In this document: in pieces, positions 1 through 8,514 of the stretch | Position numbering within the stretch: the stretch's first letter is position 1 | Layout: each line of letters starts with the position of its first letter | Source of the DNA: Candidatus Aminicenantota bacterium | Lineage (GTDB): Bacteria; Acidobacteriota; Aminicenantia; UBA2199 | Assembly: GCA_016934745.1 (NCBI GenBank) | Contig: JAFGSF010000022.1 | Location: 1 to 64,000, forward strand | DNA length: 64,000 nt | Reading direction: 5' to 3' | Notes under the pieces: generated by a model | Told to the model about the DNA's origin: nothing | The model's database searches: none | Seen by the model: only the letters and a program-made list of their open reading frames with translations | Made by a program: the position numbers and the translations under genes

Positions 1-85
1 GCTTGATAAATTTTTTGGGCAAAAAACTTTTACCAATTACCCTTTAGGAGGTCAACTTTTTTAAAAGCTATTTTGGACAGATGTG

Positions 86-180
86 GTGTTAGTGTAAGTG
101 TTAGTGTTAGAAGCTGCAATATTCATTCCGCGAAAATTCTTCCAATTGCTCGTTGCTAACACTATCTCTTCTAATTACAG
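86..180. repeat. Iterated GTGTTAG inverted repeat upstream of ispD
   Basis: The left side carries tandem copies of GTGTTAG-like units (about 86-110). The right side carries the complement CTAACACTA (156-164), an exact 9-bp match to TAGTGTTAG at 102-110, followed by decaying complementary sequence. It resembles the iterated inverted repeats at 895-982 and 62417-62516. The rest of the first 203 bases holds no gene I can support, apart from the -10 box of ispD. Confidence 0.45.
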
Positions 181-191
181 ATTAATTGGTT

Positions 192-197
192 TATAAT
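192..197 (+). promoter_or_regulatory. -10 box of ispD, leaderless type
   Basis: A perfect TATAAT ends six bases before the ATG at 204, so transcription would start at or next to the start codon. There is no Shine-Dalgarno sequence. I see no good -35 hexamer at the expected distance. Confidence 0.5.
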
Positions 198-203
198 GGC
201 CCG

Positions 204-899
204 ATGAGTACTGTTGCCATTATCCTGGCCGGCGGTTCGGGCGCACGCTTTCAGGGGCCGTTGCCCAAGCAGTTCCTCACGCTCGCCGGCCGGCCCCTGC
301 TGGCCATTTGCCTGGAACGTTTCCAGGAACATCCGGGCATTGACGGCATGCTCCTGGTCTGTCCGGCCGCCCATTTGGACTTGGCCGAGAAAACCGTCCA
401 GGCAGGCAATTTTTCCAAGGTGAAAAAAGTCCTTGCCGGCGGCAGAACCCGTCAGGAATCATCGTTTAACGGGGTTGGCGCCGTGGCCCCAGAAATAGAA
501 AACATCCTCATTCATGATGCCGCCCGGGCCCTGGTGTCCGGGGAGGTCATCAGCCGGGTGCTGGAAAAACTTGTCGGCGAAAAGGCGGTCATGGCTTCCC
601 TGCCCGCCGCCGATACTATCGTGCGCATCGATGAGGCGGCCCAGGTCACCGCCGTTCTCGATCGCGCCAAACTGGAGCTGGCCCAGACCCCGCAGGGTTT
701 CAGGTTGGAGCTGATGCGCCAGGCCCACGACCTGGCCGCTGCCGAAGGATTTACGGACGCCAGTGACGATTGCTCGCTGGTGCTGCGTTACGGCCTGGCG
801 CCGGTGGTTACGGTTGCCGGCGATCCGGGGAATATCAAGATCACGTACGCGCAGGATCTGGCCATCGCCAAGGCGATATTAAAGAATGGTAACAAGTGA
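204..899 (+). CDS. ispD: 2-C-methyl-D-erythritol 4-phosphate cytidylyltransferase
   Basis: IspD transfers CMP from CTP to methylerythritol phosphate in the cytosolic MEP route to isoprenoids. The 231-residue length is normal for the family. Visible signatures are the N-terminal nucleotide loop LAGGSGARF, the PKQF that follows, a central IHDAAR, and QTPQGF with SDDCSLV near the C-terminus. The start is the ATG at 204, because the in-frame TTG at 186 lies upstream of the -10 box. It stands alone, convergent with the histidine kinase downstream; ispF is not adjacent here and may lie elsewhere. A leaderless transcript is likely. Confidence 0.95.
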   Translation: MSTVAIILAGGSGARFQGPLPKQFLTLAGRPLLAICLERFQEHPGIDGMLLVCPAAHLDLAEKTVQAGNFSKVKKVLAGGRTRQESSFNGVGAVAPEIENILIHDAARALVSGEVISRVLEKLVGEKAVMASLPAADTIVRIDEAAQVTAVLDRAKLELAQTPQGFRLELMRQAHDLAAAEGFTDASDDCSLVLRYGLAPVVTVAGDPGNIKITYAQDLAIAKAILKNGNK

Positions 900-982
900 A
901 CAGTGATTAGTGATGAGTGATTAGAAAGAGCAAGATGTTATTTTTTCTTGTCTAATCACTATTCACTATTCACTGATCACTA
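895..982. repeat. Iterated inverted repeat between convergent genes
   Basis: The left arm (about 895-924) has repeated AGTGATTAG-type units. The right arm (952-982) has the complement, CTAATCACT with ATTCACT units. By eye about 26 of 30 positions pair around a 27-base A/T-rich loop. The left arm includes the ispD stop codon. The element lies between the 3' ends of ispD and the histidine kinase, so it could terminate both. The iterated-unit structure is richer than an ordinary terminator. Confidence 0.7.
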
Positions 983-985
983 AGG

Positions 986-2479
986 CTAGGAATAGAAAAC
1001 GATCCTGAACAACGCTCCGCTTTTACTCTCAAGCAATTGGATGTCGCCATTCAAGGCGCTGACCAGTTTTTTGACCGTAGCCAATCCCATGCCGGTACCC
1101 TTGTCGCGGCCGCTGAAAAAAGGCAGCCATATCTTTTCGCGCATAGCCGGGGCAATACCCGGCCCGTCATCGCCGATGGTAATGACCGTATTTTCAGCGT
1201 GGGAGTATGTTGCCTGCAGGTGTTTGGCCCCGGCCTGGTTGGCGTTAAGCGCCAGGTTTGAAAAAATTACATTTAAAAGCAGCGGATCGCTTTGAATGAG
1301 CAGGTCTTTTTCCGGGAGGTCGACGGCCAGGTTATGGGCGGCAGCTCCGGCAGTGATCAGCGGGCCGAGTGCGGTTTCCACCCGTTTGATTTTTTCCACT
1401 GGACGGGCAAATTGTAAAAAACTCTCCATCATGGCGCTCAGGAAATGGATTTCCCGGCTGATCTTGGCGGTTTTATCCGGTTCGGCGCGAATGGCCTTGC
1501 TATAACCCAGCATGACCCCCAGGGAGTTGCGGATTTCATGGGCCAGCGATGCGGCCATTTCACCGAGCATCATCAGGTTGGCGTTCAAACGCTGAATTTT
1601 TTCCTTTTTCCTTTCCTTGCTGACATCACGGATCACGATGAGGCGGCCGTCGGCTGCGATCGGTACCACATCGGTAAAAAATATGCGCCCGGAACTTTCG
1701 ATCTCTTGCGAGCTCTTTTTTTGCGCCGCGTTGATAAAGGCTAAAAGCTCCGGCTGGTCGAGCAGTACTTCGTTCAGCCTATTGTTTTTCGCCGCGGCGA
1801 AACTGTGCCCGAAATACTTTTGGGCCGCGGGGTTGAATATCTCGATTTTGCCATTGACATCGGTGAAAATAACGGCCAGGTGAATCGTGTTGATAATGCT
1901 TTTATTCAATGCTGCGATTTTTAACGATGCCAGGTTCTGCTCGGCGACCTGGTTCTTCAATTCGAGTTCTGAATTTTTTATTTCCAGCAGGTAATCCTGG
2001 AGCGGGGATATGCTTTCAGCGTTTTGGAGCGGACTTTTTTTACGCAATAAAAAAACCAGGTATAGGCCGCAGGCGAAAATAAAAATACCCAGGGCGATGG
2101 TCACCCCGGATAGAATTTTAATCAGTGAGCGGAAAATCTCCAACTGGGTGGAGACAATGGTTTTTTTAAAGAGCAGACTCCTGCCACTGTCGATTTGTTT
2201 TTTCAACAGCAGCACCTGATTTTTTCCGGATGGCTCGAATTGCCGTGAATTGGCGCCCGGTTGGGCGGGCAGGATTTGATCAAAATAAACGGCCTGGTCG
2301 GTCAGCGGCAAGCTGAGCCTGGTTTTCATGACAACCAACTCGGCCCGCAGGTCGCTGTCGGCAATGATGGCGGTGGTTTCGCTTCGTTCCAGGTTCTTGA
2401 AAAGAGAATACATGTTTTCGAAGATGAACAAGGCACCGATTTGGATGACCAGGATCAGGATAATAAAGCTTTTTTTCAT
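986..2479 (-). CDS. PAS-domain sensor histidine kinase
   Basis: A membrane sensor kinase of 497 residues. A first membrane helix lies at about residues 4-22 and a second at about 125-147, enclosing an extracytoplasmic segment of about 100 residues. A PAS domain follows (about 195-285), then the HisKA motif LAHEIRNSLGVMLGY and an HATPase domain with GDDGPGIA and GTGMGLATVKK. The ATG at 2479 overlaps the pilD stop as ATGA, so it is preferred to a TTG four codons upstream. It is the last gene of the exporter/pilD operon. No response regulator is adjacent. NtrB-like kinases of this form usually pair with sigma-54 activators, but that is inference. Confidence 0.85.
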   Translation of the reverse strand: MKKSFIILILVIQIGALFIFENMYSLFKNLERSETTAIIADSDLRAELVVMKTRLSLPLTDQAVYFDQILPAQPGANSRQFEPSGKNQVLLLKKQIDSGRSLLFKKTIVSTQLEIFRSLIKILSGVTIALGIFIFACGLYLVFLLRKKSPLQNAESISPLQDYLLEIKNSELELKNQVAEQNLASLKIAALNKSIINTIHLAVIFTDVNGKIEIFNPAAQKYFGHSFAAAKNNRLNEVLLDQPELLAFINAAQKKSSQEIESSGRIFFTDVVPIAADGRLIVIRDVSKERKKEKIQRLNANLMMLGEMAASLAHEIRNSLGVMLGYSKAIRAEPDKTAKISREIHFLSAMMESFLQFARPVEKIKRVETALGPLITAGAAAHNLAVDLPEKDLLIQSDPLLLNVIFSNLALNANQAGAKHLQATYSHAENTVITIGDDGPGIAPAMREKIWLPFFSGRDKGTGMGLATVKKLVSALNGDIQLLESKSGALFRIVFYS

Positions 2480-3243
2480 TTTAGCAGCCAAAGCGTTCCC
2501 AACCAGGCCAAAATGTCATTGCCCCAAAAAAGAGACACATAGCTGCCCAGGCTTAAAAAAGGTCCGAAAGGCAAGGCAAACTTGAGGTTCTTTTTTTTGA
2601 AAACCATGAAAAAAAGGCCGACGAGAAGTCCGCTGAATGAAGCCAGAAAGATCGCCACGACCAGTCGTTGCAAGCCCAGGAAAAGGCCCATCAATAAAAC
2701 CATTTTGACATCACCGAAGCCCAGGCCCTCGATTTTCCTGACTTTGAGGTAAAAATAGAAAAACCCCGAAAAGACCAATGCGGCTCCCAGGCCGCTGAGC
2801 ACGGCATCCAGTTGGCTGACGGCGGGGTTGAAAAAAGAATAGGTGAAAAACAGGGCGGAGCCGCCCAGAGTCAGCTCATCGGGCAGGATCATGTGTTTCA
2901 AATCGATGACAGCCAGCGTAATCAGCAGGCTTATGAACACAACGCTAAAAATAGCGGTTGTTGACAGGCCGAAAAACTGCCATGTCAGCCAGAAACTGAA
3001 AGCGCAAAAGCCTTCAACCAAGGGGTATTGAATGGAAATTGGGCTGCGGCAGGAATGGCAGCGGCCCCTTAAAAAAAGATAACTGCACACGGGGATGTTA
3101 TAGTAAAAAGGGATATTGGCCCGGCAGTGCGGGCAATGCGATGGAGGAAAGACCACGTTTTCCCCGAGCGGCAAACGGTGGATGACCACGTTCAGGAAGC
3201 TGCCGATGATTAATCCGAAAACGACGACTAGCGCTGCTTCCAT
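2476..3243 (-). CDS. pilD: Prepilin peptidase / leader peptidase, A24 family
   Basis: An inner-membrane aspartic peptidase that removes the leader of type IV prepilins or type II pseudopilins and, in many members, methylates the new N-terminus. The 255 residues carry the two CxxC pairs of the cytoplasmic zinc loop (CPHCRANIP and CHSCRSPIS), the first catalytic Asp in VIDLKHMILPD and the second in GLGFGDVKM, with about seven or eight hydrophobic helices. It overlaps its neighbours on both sides (16 bp upstream, 4 bp downstream). The gene just upstream ends in a pseudopilin-like domain. No other pilus or secretion gene is in this window. Confidence 0.93.
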   Translation of the reverse strand: MEAALVVVFGLIIGSFLNVVIHRLPLGENVVFPPSHCPHCRANIPFYYNIPVCSYLFLRGRCHSCRSPISIQYPLVEGFCAFSFWLTWQFFGLSTTAIFSVVFISLLITLAVIDLKHMILPDELTLGGSALFFTYSFFNPAVSQLDAVLSGLGAALVFSGFFYFYLKVRKIEGLGFGDVKMVLLMGLFLGLQRLVVAIFLASFSGLLVGLFFMVFKKKNLKFALPFGPFLSLGSYVSLFWGNDILAWLGTLWLLK

Positions 3244-4070
3244 TTAAACAACCGCTGGGCTTTGACCGTGCCTAGATTGGGGTCATAAATGTAATCCTTC
3301 CCAGAAAAATCCAGGGGAATCTCCCGCACCGTGGAGCGGCTGACCAATTCGGCCAAATTGACCGGAAAGCGCCGGAACCGGGTCCGGAAACTGTCAATCG
3401 CCTGCCTGATAACCGGCAGATCGAGCTCGGCCTTGATCTGGTACAGGTGGTTGAAAGCGGCATCTTTTTCGACACGGTTGGCCGCCTGCCGGTAGATATC
3501 CAGCCACATGCGGTACGCGACTCGCGGGTCATCATGCAGATAGACCATGTGGGCCTTCATGCGTTTCACGAAAGACGGCGCATTGGGCTTGGCGGCGGCC
3601 CGGGTGTAATATTCTTTTGCCTTTTCATAATTTTTCAGGTACTTGTAGCAGTAGTACCCGGCTTCATGGTCAAAAAACCATTCATCCTTAATCTGGCGTG
3701 AGCCTTTTTCAAGCAAACGCAGGGCCATGGGGATATCCTGGGCTTCAAACACCATGATCAACGCGCCGATGATATAGGGTTCTTTGTAAAGCGGCGTAAT
3801 ATCGGTTATGGTGTCATAAACTCTTTCCAGGTAATCGAACCGATTGACCAGGTTGTAGGTGGAATAGAACTGGATCGACCAGATGAACAGCATATCGGCG
3901 GCGAAATTCTGGAATCCAAAAGAAAGAATGCGCAGCGATTGGCCGCTGGGCAGCGATACAAAAACGCTGCGGTCTCCGAAATAATCGATGGTGGCATCAT
4001 AGCGGTTTTGGAAAAAAGCCGCCAGCAACAGCAAGCACATGAAAGCAACGGCCGGCAATTTGCCTTTCAT
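3228..4070 (-). CDS. Membrane-anchored TPR protein with GspG-like C-terminus
   Basis: No named family recognised. An N-terminal hydrophobic anchor (about residues 7-21) leads into a helical TPR-like region, for example the KYLKNYEKAKEYYTRAAAKP segment. The last 65 residues, from FRTRFRRFPVNLAELV to the IYDPNLGTVKAQ segment, look like the globular end of type II secretion pseudopilin GspG, where a helix is followed by EIPxDPxG-type strands. It has no prepilin cleavage site at its N-terminus. The ATG at 4070 overlaps the permease stop as TGATG. Its place between an ABC exporter and prepilin peptidase suggests an envelope assembly role, which is inference. Confidence 0.7.
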   Translation of the reverse strand: MKGKLPAVAFMCLLLLAAFFQNRYDATIDYFGDRSVFVSLPSGQSLRILSFGFQNFAADMLFIWSIQFYSTYNLVNRFDYLERVYDTITDITPLYKEPYIIGALIMVFEAQDIPMALRLLEKGSRQIKDEWFFDHEAGYYCYKYLKNYEKAKEYYTRAAAKPNAPSFVKRMKAHMVYLHDDPRVAYRMWLDIYRQAANRVEKDAAFNHLYQIKAELDLPVIRQAIDSFRTRFRRFPVNLAELVSRSTVREIPLDFSGKDYIYDPNLGTVKAQRLFKWKQR

Positions 4071-4840
4071 CAAATGAATTCCCTTCTGCGAAAGATCATG
4101 ACAGTCACGGTCAACAGGGCCAGGATATAAACCAGGGCATACAGGACTGAAAATAAAATGGTCGTGGCCTGCAACGGCAGATCGAGCACTACGTCGTTCT
4201 TGATATTGAATTTGTCAAGATTGGGCATAATGTAGTAGAGGAACTGGGCGAATTTTATCCACAACTTGGATTGCAAAAGCATTTTGAATTCGTTGAAGGT
4301 CCACATGATGTGTCCGATCAAGTACAGCGACACGGTGAAGATGAAGGAAAGAATTGGAGTGCTGAAAGAGGAGAAGAGCAGGGAGATGGCCACGATAATC
4401 AACAGCTCGAGATACAACATGAAGAAGTACAACAGGATTTTCAAGTCAAATCCGCCGCCGACCAGAAAAACCAGGAGGAAAAAAATAACTGCCATGGCCG
4501 CCAGGGCCAGGAGCATGGTCAGGGCCAACCCGAAAAATTTTCCGATAATGAAATGGCCGCGTGTGACCGGTTTGCTCAATATGTTGAAAATGGTCTTTTT
4601 TTCAACTTCCTTGTAAACCAGGTTGATGCCGGTAAAAATGGCAATCAGCACGCAAAAGAAATTAATCGCCGCCAGCCCCGTGTCCTTCAGCACTTTCATG
4701 GCGTCACCCAGGGTTAAAAAGCTGATCAGTTTGGAGCTGAGAGCGAAAAGGATGCCGAAAAAAATCAACAGATAAAACATTTTATTGCGGGCCGATTCCT
4801 TGAAGGTGTTCAGTATCAGTCCCTTGATGTTTATTTTCAT
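4070..4840 (-). CDS. ABC-2 type transporter permease
   Basis: An inner-membrane permease of 256 residues with about six hydrophobic helices, the first near residues 20-42. The early segment IFNILSKPVTRGHFIIGKFFGL is typical of ABC-2 permeases of the NosY/YhaP type. The start overlaps the stop of the ATP-binding gene by four bases (ATGA), so the two are translationally coupled. The substrate cannot be read from the sequence. The link to a TPR/pseudopilin-like gene and pilD in the same operon hints at export of an envelope component. Confidence 0.87.
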   Translation of the reverse strand: MKINIKGLILNTFKESARNKMFYLLIFFGILFALSSKLISFLTLGDAMKVLKDTGLAAINFFCVLIAIFTGINLVYKEVEKKTIFNILSKPVTRGHFIIGKFFGLALTMLLALAAMAVIFFLLVFLVGGGFDLKILLYFFMLYLELLIIVAISLLFSSFSTPILSFIFTVSLYLIGHIMWTFNEFKMLLQSKLWIKFAQFLYYIMPNLDKFNIKNDVVLDLPLQATTILFSVLYALVYILALLTVTVMIFRRREFI

Positions 4841-5754
4841 TGGACTTCCCCAATTTCATTTAAAAAAATGTCTTCCAGGGTTTTTTTGACCGGATTGACG
4901 GCAATGACCAGGCCGTTGTTGTGGATGATCGATTCCACCACCAGGTTGATTTCAGCTTCGTTGTCCAGGGTGATGATATACTGGTTGTCGCGGCGGACGA
5001 AATTCGGATGAATCAGGGCCAGTTGTTTCTCGCTGATCTGAGAACAGACGATTTCATGGCAACGGGTACTGCCCGCGATCAGTTCCGACAGTTTGCCCTG
5101 GCGGCTGATTTTCCCATTGATGATAATGCCGACCCGGTCGACCATCATTTCCATGTCCTGCAGGATATGGCTGGAGAAAAAGATGGTTTTCCCCTGCTCC
5201 TTAAGGTTGAGAATCAGGTCGCGGAATTCCTTGCGGCCGATGGGATCCAATCCGGAAAACGGTTCGTCAAGGATCAGGAAATCGGGGTCCTGGATCAGCG
5301 CCTGGGCCATGCCCAGCCTTTGGGTCATGCCCTTGGAGAATTTGCGCAGCTTGAGGCGCTCAAAACCGGCCAGGCCGACCTGCTGGATGAGCCGGTCGAT
5401 CCTTTCGCGGGCAGCGGCGGCCGGGATGGAGTACAGTGACGCCGAAAAATTGAGCAGTTCGTTGGCGTTGAGATAATCATAGAAATAAGGATTTTCTGGC
5501 AAAAAACCGATTGGACGGCGGGCATCGATGGTGTCGGCCGGCCGGCCGTTGATCAGGATTTCTCCCTCGTCGGGGAAAAGCAGGCCCATGATGCATTTGA
5601 TGGTGGTGGTTTTTCCCGCGCCGTTGGGTCCCAGAAAACCGTAAATCTCGCCCGCTTCCACACTGATGTCGATGCCTTTAAGGATGCGGTACTTTTTAAT
5701 CAGGAAATTGGAATGAAAAGTTTTTTTTAAATTCGTAATCTCCAATATTCTCAT
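4837..5754 (-). CDS. ABC transporter ATP-binding protein
   Basis: The cytoplasmic ATPase partner of the permease downstream. Its 305 residues show Walker A GPNGAGKTTT, the signature FSKGMTQRLGMAQAL, Walker B FLILDEPFSGLDP and the switch His in FFSSHILQDME. The extra C-terminal domain of about 90 residues is common in ABC-2 ATPases such as CcmA/NatA types. It is the first gene of a five-gene overlapping operon. A promoter with 17-bp spacing lies upstream (5788-5816) and AGGA precedes the ATG. Confidence 0.93.
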   Translation of the reverse strand: MRILEITNLKKTFHSNFLIKKYRILKGIDISVEAGEIYGFLGPNGAGKTTTIKCIMGLLFPDEGEILINGRPADTIDARRPIGFLPENPYFYDYLNANELLNFSASLYSIPAAAARERIDRLIQQVGLAGFERLKLRKFSKGMTQRLGMAQALIQDPDFLILDEPFSGLDPIGRKEFRDLILNLKEQGKTIFFSSHILQDMEMMVDRVGIIINGKISRQGKLSELIAGSTRCHEIVCSQISEKQLALIHPNFVRRDNQYIITLDNEAEINLVVESIIHNNGLVIAVNPVKKTLEDIFLNEIGEVQ

Positions 5755-5787
5755 TTTTCCTGGCCTTTTTTTTTTGATGAAAAAATT

Positions 5788-5816
5788 ATTTTATGAAATA
5801 GACAAATAAAAGTCAA
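5788..5816 (-). promoter_or_regulatory. Promoter of the ABC/pilD/histidine kinase operon
   Basis: Read on the minus strand: TTGACT, 17 bases, TAAAAT. Transcription would start near 5781, giving a leader of about 27 bases with AGGA before the ATG of the ATPase gene. Confidence 0.65.
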
Positions 5817-5824
5817 GGCCGCCA

Positions 5825-6295
5825 TCAGCGGTTCAGATCGTATATTGAGATATTCAAAACTGATGCATAACTGACCCAGAAAAAATAGGGCAGGAGCAAC
5901 AGCGCGGCCGGGCGGTATATTTTAAAAAAGAGGAAGATCGTCGGTATAATCGTCAGCCACAAGGATGCAATGACGATCATTCCGAGCAGGGGAGATCGAA
6001 GTCCGAAAAAGACAGGCGCCCACAAAGCGTTCAGCAGCAACTGCAAAAGAAAAATTGCCAGCGCCATCCGCACTCCGGCCGTAGACCAGCCCTTCTGCCA
6101 GATCAGGTATGCTGCCGCAGCCATCAACAGGTAGAGGCTGATCCAGGCCGGACCAAAAAGCCAGTTGGGCGGAGTAAAAGATGGTTTTTGCAATCCGGCG
6201 TACCAGGCAGGAATGGCCTGCCTGGTGAAAATGGAGCCTATAAATCCAGCTAACTGGCAGGCTGTGACGCAAATCAACAGCCGCAGCCAGTTCAT
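5825..6295 (-). CDS. tspO: TspO/MBR family tryptophan-rich sensory protein
   Basis: A five-helix membrane protein of 156 residues. TspO relatives bind porphyrins and act in tetrapyrrole or oxidative-stress physiology. The family hallmark is plain: KPSFTPPNWLFGPAW in the first loop, followed by tryptophan-rich helices and a LNALWAPVFFG segment. The ATG overlaps the stop of the FKBP gene by four bases, so both are made from one transcript. The pairing with a peptidyl-prolyl isomerase has no obvious functional logic. Confidence 0.92.
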   Translation of the reverse strand: MNWLRLLICVTACQLAGFIGSIFTRQAIPAWYAGLQKPSFTPPNWLFGPAWISLYLLMAAAAYLIWQKGWSTAGVRMALAIFLLQLLLNALWAPVFFGLRSPLLGMIVIASLWLTIIPTIFLFFKIYRPAALLLLPYFFWVSYASVLNISIYDLNR

Positions 6296-7035
6296 TTCGC
6301 TGCGCTGGCAGCCGGGGCTTCAATGCCGATAAGTTCCACGTCGAATATCAGGGTGGCGTTGGGTCCAATGACCTGGCCGGCGCCACTTTCCCCGTAGGCC
6401 AGACTAGCGGGAAGGAATATCTGCCACTTGGAACCGACCTTCATCATCTGCAGGGCTTCGGTCCAGCCTTTGATCACGCCATTGAGCGGGAAAACGGCCG
6501 GCTGGTTGCGCTTGTAGGAGCTGTCGAACTCCGTGCCGTCAAGCAGGGTGCCACGATAGTGGACCTTGACCGTATCGGTGGCTTTAGGAGACGGGCCCGT
6601 GCCGGTGCTGATCACCTTGTACTGCAGGCCGCTGGCCGTCACCCTGATGCCGGGTTTCTTGGCGTTTTCGGCAAGAAAGGTCGTTTCCTTGGCCTTATTG
6701 GTCTCGGCCTGGCCTTTCCTTTTTTCCTGTTCAGCTTTCATCATATCCTGCTGGAACTGGGTCATGACTTTCTGGATTTCTTCGCTGGTGAGCAGGGGTG
6801 GGTGGCCGCCCTGGGCATGGCGCAATCCCTGGATCAGGATGTCCATATCCAGATCCATGGCCCGTTCCTTGAAATTCTTGCCGATGTCCAGGCCGATGGC
6901 ATAACTGACTTTCTTTTTCTGATTGTTTAAATCTTCAGCCTTGAGTGGTTTGTCGGCCGATGTATTGGCGGCCTTGCCGCAGGCGCCAAAAACCATCAGC
7001 AATACTGTGAACATGAGAATATGAATTTTTTTCAT
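6292..7035 (-). CDS. FKBP-type peptidyl-prolyl isomerase, lipoprotein (Mip/FkpA-like)
   Basis: A prolyl isomerase and chaperone, probably tethered in the periplasm or outer membrane. The signal peptide ends in a lipobox (FGAC, Cys at about residue 19). A charged helical FKBP_N dimerisation domain with SYAIGLDIG and many Gln/Lys residues spans about 35-125. A full FKBP_C domain (about 130-240) has VKVHYRGTLLDGTEFDSSY, the VIKGWTEALQMMKVGSKW helix and IGPNATLIFDVELI. The start has a good AAGGAG sequence. It is the first gene of a two-gene unit with tspO. FkpA and Mip are both possible models. Confidence 0.93.
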   Translation of the reverse strand: MKKIHILMFTVLLMVFGACGKAANTSADKPLKAEDLNNQKKKVSYAIGLDIGKNFKERAMDLDMDILIQGLRHAQGGHPPLLTSEEIQKVMTQFQQDMMKAEQEKRKGQAETNKAKETTFLAENAKKPGIRVTASGLQYKVISTGTGPSPKATDTVKVHYRGTLLDGTEFDSSYKRNQPAVFPLNGVIKGWTEALQMMKVGSKWQIFLPASLAYGESGAGQVIGPNATLIFDVELIGIEAPAASAAK

Positions 7036-7102
7036 GGTCGACTCCTTGATTTATACTAGGCCAATATACCAGAATAGCATCTGGAACACAACGGGGAGAC
7101 GC

Positions 7103-8386
7103 TCAATACCTCAATTTTTCCAACAGGTACTCCAGGTAGCGCGACTTCATCTGCCGGCTGGCCATGGCTTGCTTGAGGGGCGGCAGCCGCAGGATGACCC
7201 CGAGGATGGCAGCCATGGCCCGGTGGTTCCAATGGGCCTGGACGTCGAAGATCAGGTTCTGCAGCTTGCCCCTTTCAATGGCCATGACCACAGCGCGGTG
7301 GGTGGAGTCCAGGGGAGTGATGACCCTTTGGGGACGGGAAGCCAATGCAATGCAGGTTTGCGGGCAGGCCGCCACGCAAACGGCACAGCCGAGGCATAAA
7401 TCGTTGAGCAGCCTGGCGACTTTTCTTTTCGGCAGCTTGGGATCATTGGCCGTGACCAGGGCCATGGCTTCCACCGGGCAGGCATCGACGCACCGACCGC
7501 AGCCGCTGCAGGCCGTTTCATCGATCACGGCGATGAAGTTGCTGGTATGAACCGGGTGCAGAAAGCCGAAACGGCGGGCGGCGATCATGGCCTCACAACA
7601 GCAGCCGCAGCAGTTGCAGATGAAGTTGACCGATCGGCGCACATTCTCGCCGAATTGCACCAGGTTTTGGCCCCGGGCCTTCTGCAGCAGGTCTAGGCAC
7701 TCGGCTACATCGATACGGCGGGCAATGCCGTGACGGGCGAGGGCGGCGGCCGTATTGTTGAAGGTCAGGCAGATGTCCTGATCGGCGCTACAGGCCCGGC
7801 CGACGTGTTCCATCTTGTGCCGGCAGTAGCATATGCCCACGCTGATATGATGGGACGTTTTGGCGATTTCCGAGGCACGCTCATAATCCAGGACATGTAA
7901 CGAATTTTCCGGGCTTAAGGCGGTTTCGTGAACGAAGACACGGCCCAGCTGGGTTTCGCCATCACAGAAAAGCTGCTTGATGAATTCCTCCTCGACATTG
8001 AGGTATTGGTAAAAAAGCTCGGCCAGTAATTTTTGATCAATGTCTGTTCTCAGACGCATCATGGAAAATTCGAAAAAACCGGCCATGGGGGGCGGCAGGA
8101 AGTATACGGACATGCCGTTTTCACGCTGGGAATCCACCAGCACACCGCGCCCGGCCAGTTTGTCCAGTATTTTTTTGGCTTCGGCATCAGTTTTTTGCCA
8201 CAAGCGGGCCGCTTTTTTGGTTGTGAAAGGCTTAATGGGCAAGCGGGCGACCAGGTCGGCTTCGGTCTCGGAAAACAGCAACTCCAGTATCCGGAAAAGT
8301 GTCTTGGCTGGAGGCGCTCCCTGCGGGTAACGGTTGATGCGCTCGGACAGTTTTTTGTAAGCCGGGCGGACGGTCAGATGGGCCAT
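7103..8386 (-). CDS. Cysteine-rich 4Fe-4S dicluster protein with helical N-terminus
   Basis: A soluble 427-residue iron-sulfur protein of unknown substrate. Two classical ferredoxin clusters are visible: CSGCGRCVDACP (Cys293-303) and CLGCAVCVAACP (Cys331-341). Further cysteine groups precede them: a CYC with two more cysteines (186, 188, 199, 206) and the run CNCCGCCCE (257-265). These could hold a third or fourth metal site. The first 140 residues look helical and winged-helix-like. Similar proteins are often annotated as heterodisulfide-reductase-associated or generic ferredoxins. There is no membrane segment and it appears to be monocistronic. Confidence 0.8.
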   Translation of the reverse strand: MAHLTVRPAYKKLSERINRYPQGAPPAKTLFRILELLFSETEADLVARLPIKPFTTKKAARLWQKTDAEAKKILDKLAGRGVLVDSQRENGMSVYFLPPPMAGFFEFSMMRLRTDIDQKLLAELFYQYLNVEEEFIKQLFCDGETQLGRVFVHETALSPENSLHVLDYERASEIAKTSHHISVGICYCRHKMEHVGRACSADQDICLTFNNTAAALARHGIARRIDVAECLDLLQKARGQNLVQFGENVRRSVNFICNCCGCCCEAMIAARRFGFLHPVHTSNFIAVIDETACSGCGRCVDACPVEAMALVTANDPKLPKRKVARLLNDLCLGCAVCVAACPQTCIALASRPQRVITPLDSTHRAVVMAIERGKLQNLIFDVQAHWNHRAMAAILGVILRLPPLKQAMASRQMKSRYLEYLLEKLRY

Positions 8387-8514
8387 GGTGCTGCCCCGCC
8401 CATGACGGTCAAAGAAAATGCCCGTTGCCAGACTGGCCGGTCAACTGAATTTTTCCCTTCAGTGTTCATGATTACAGGCAACAATTTTAATCAACTTTTC
8501 TCACACTGTCAAAA

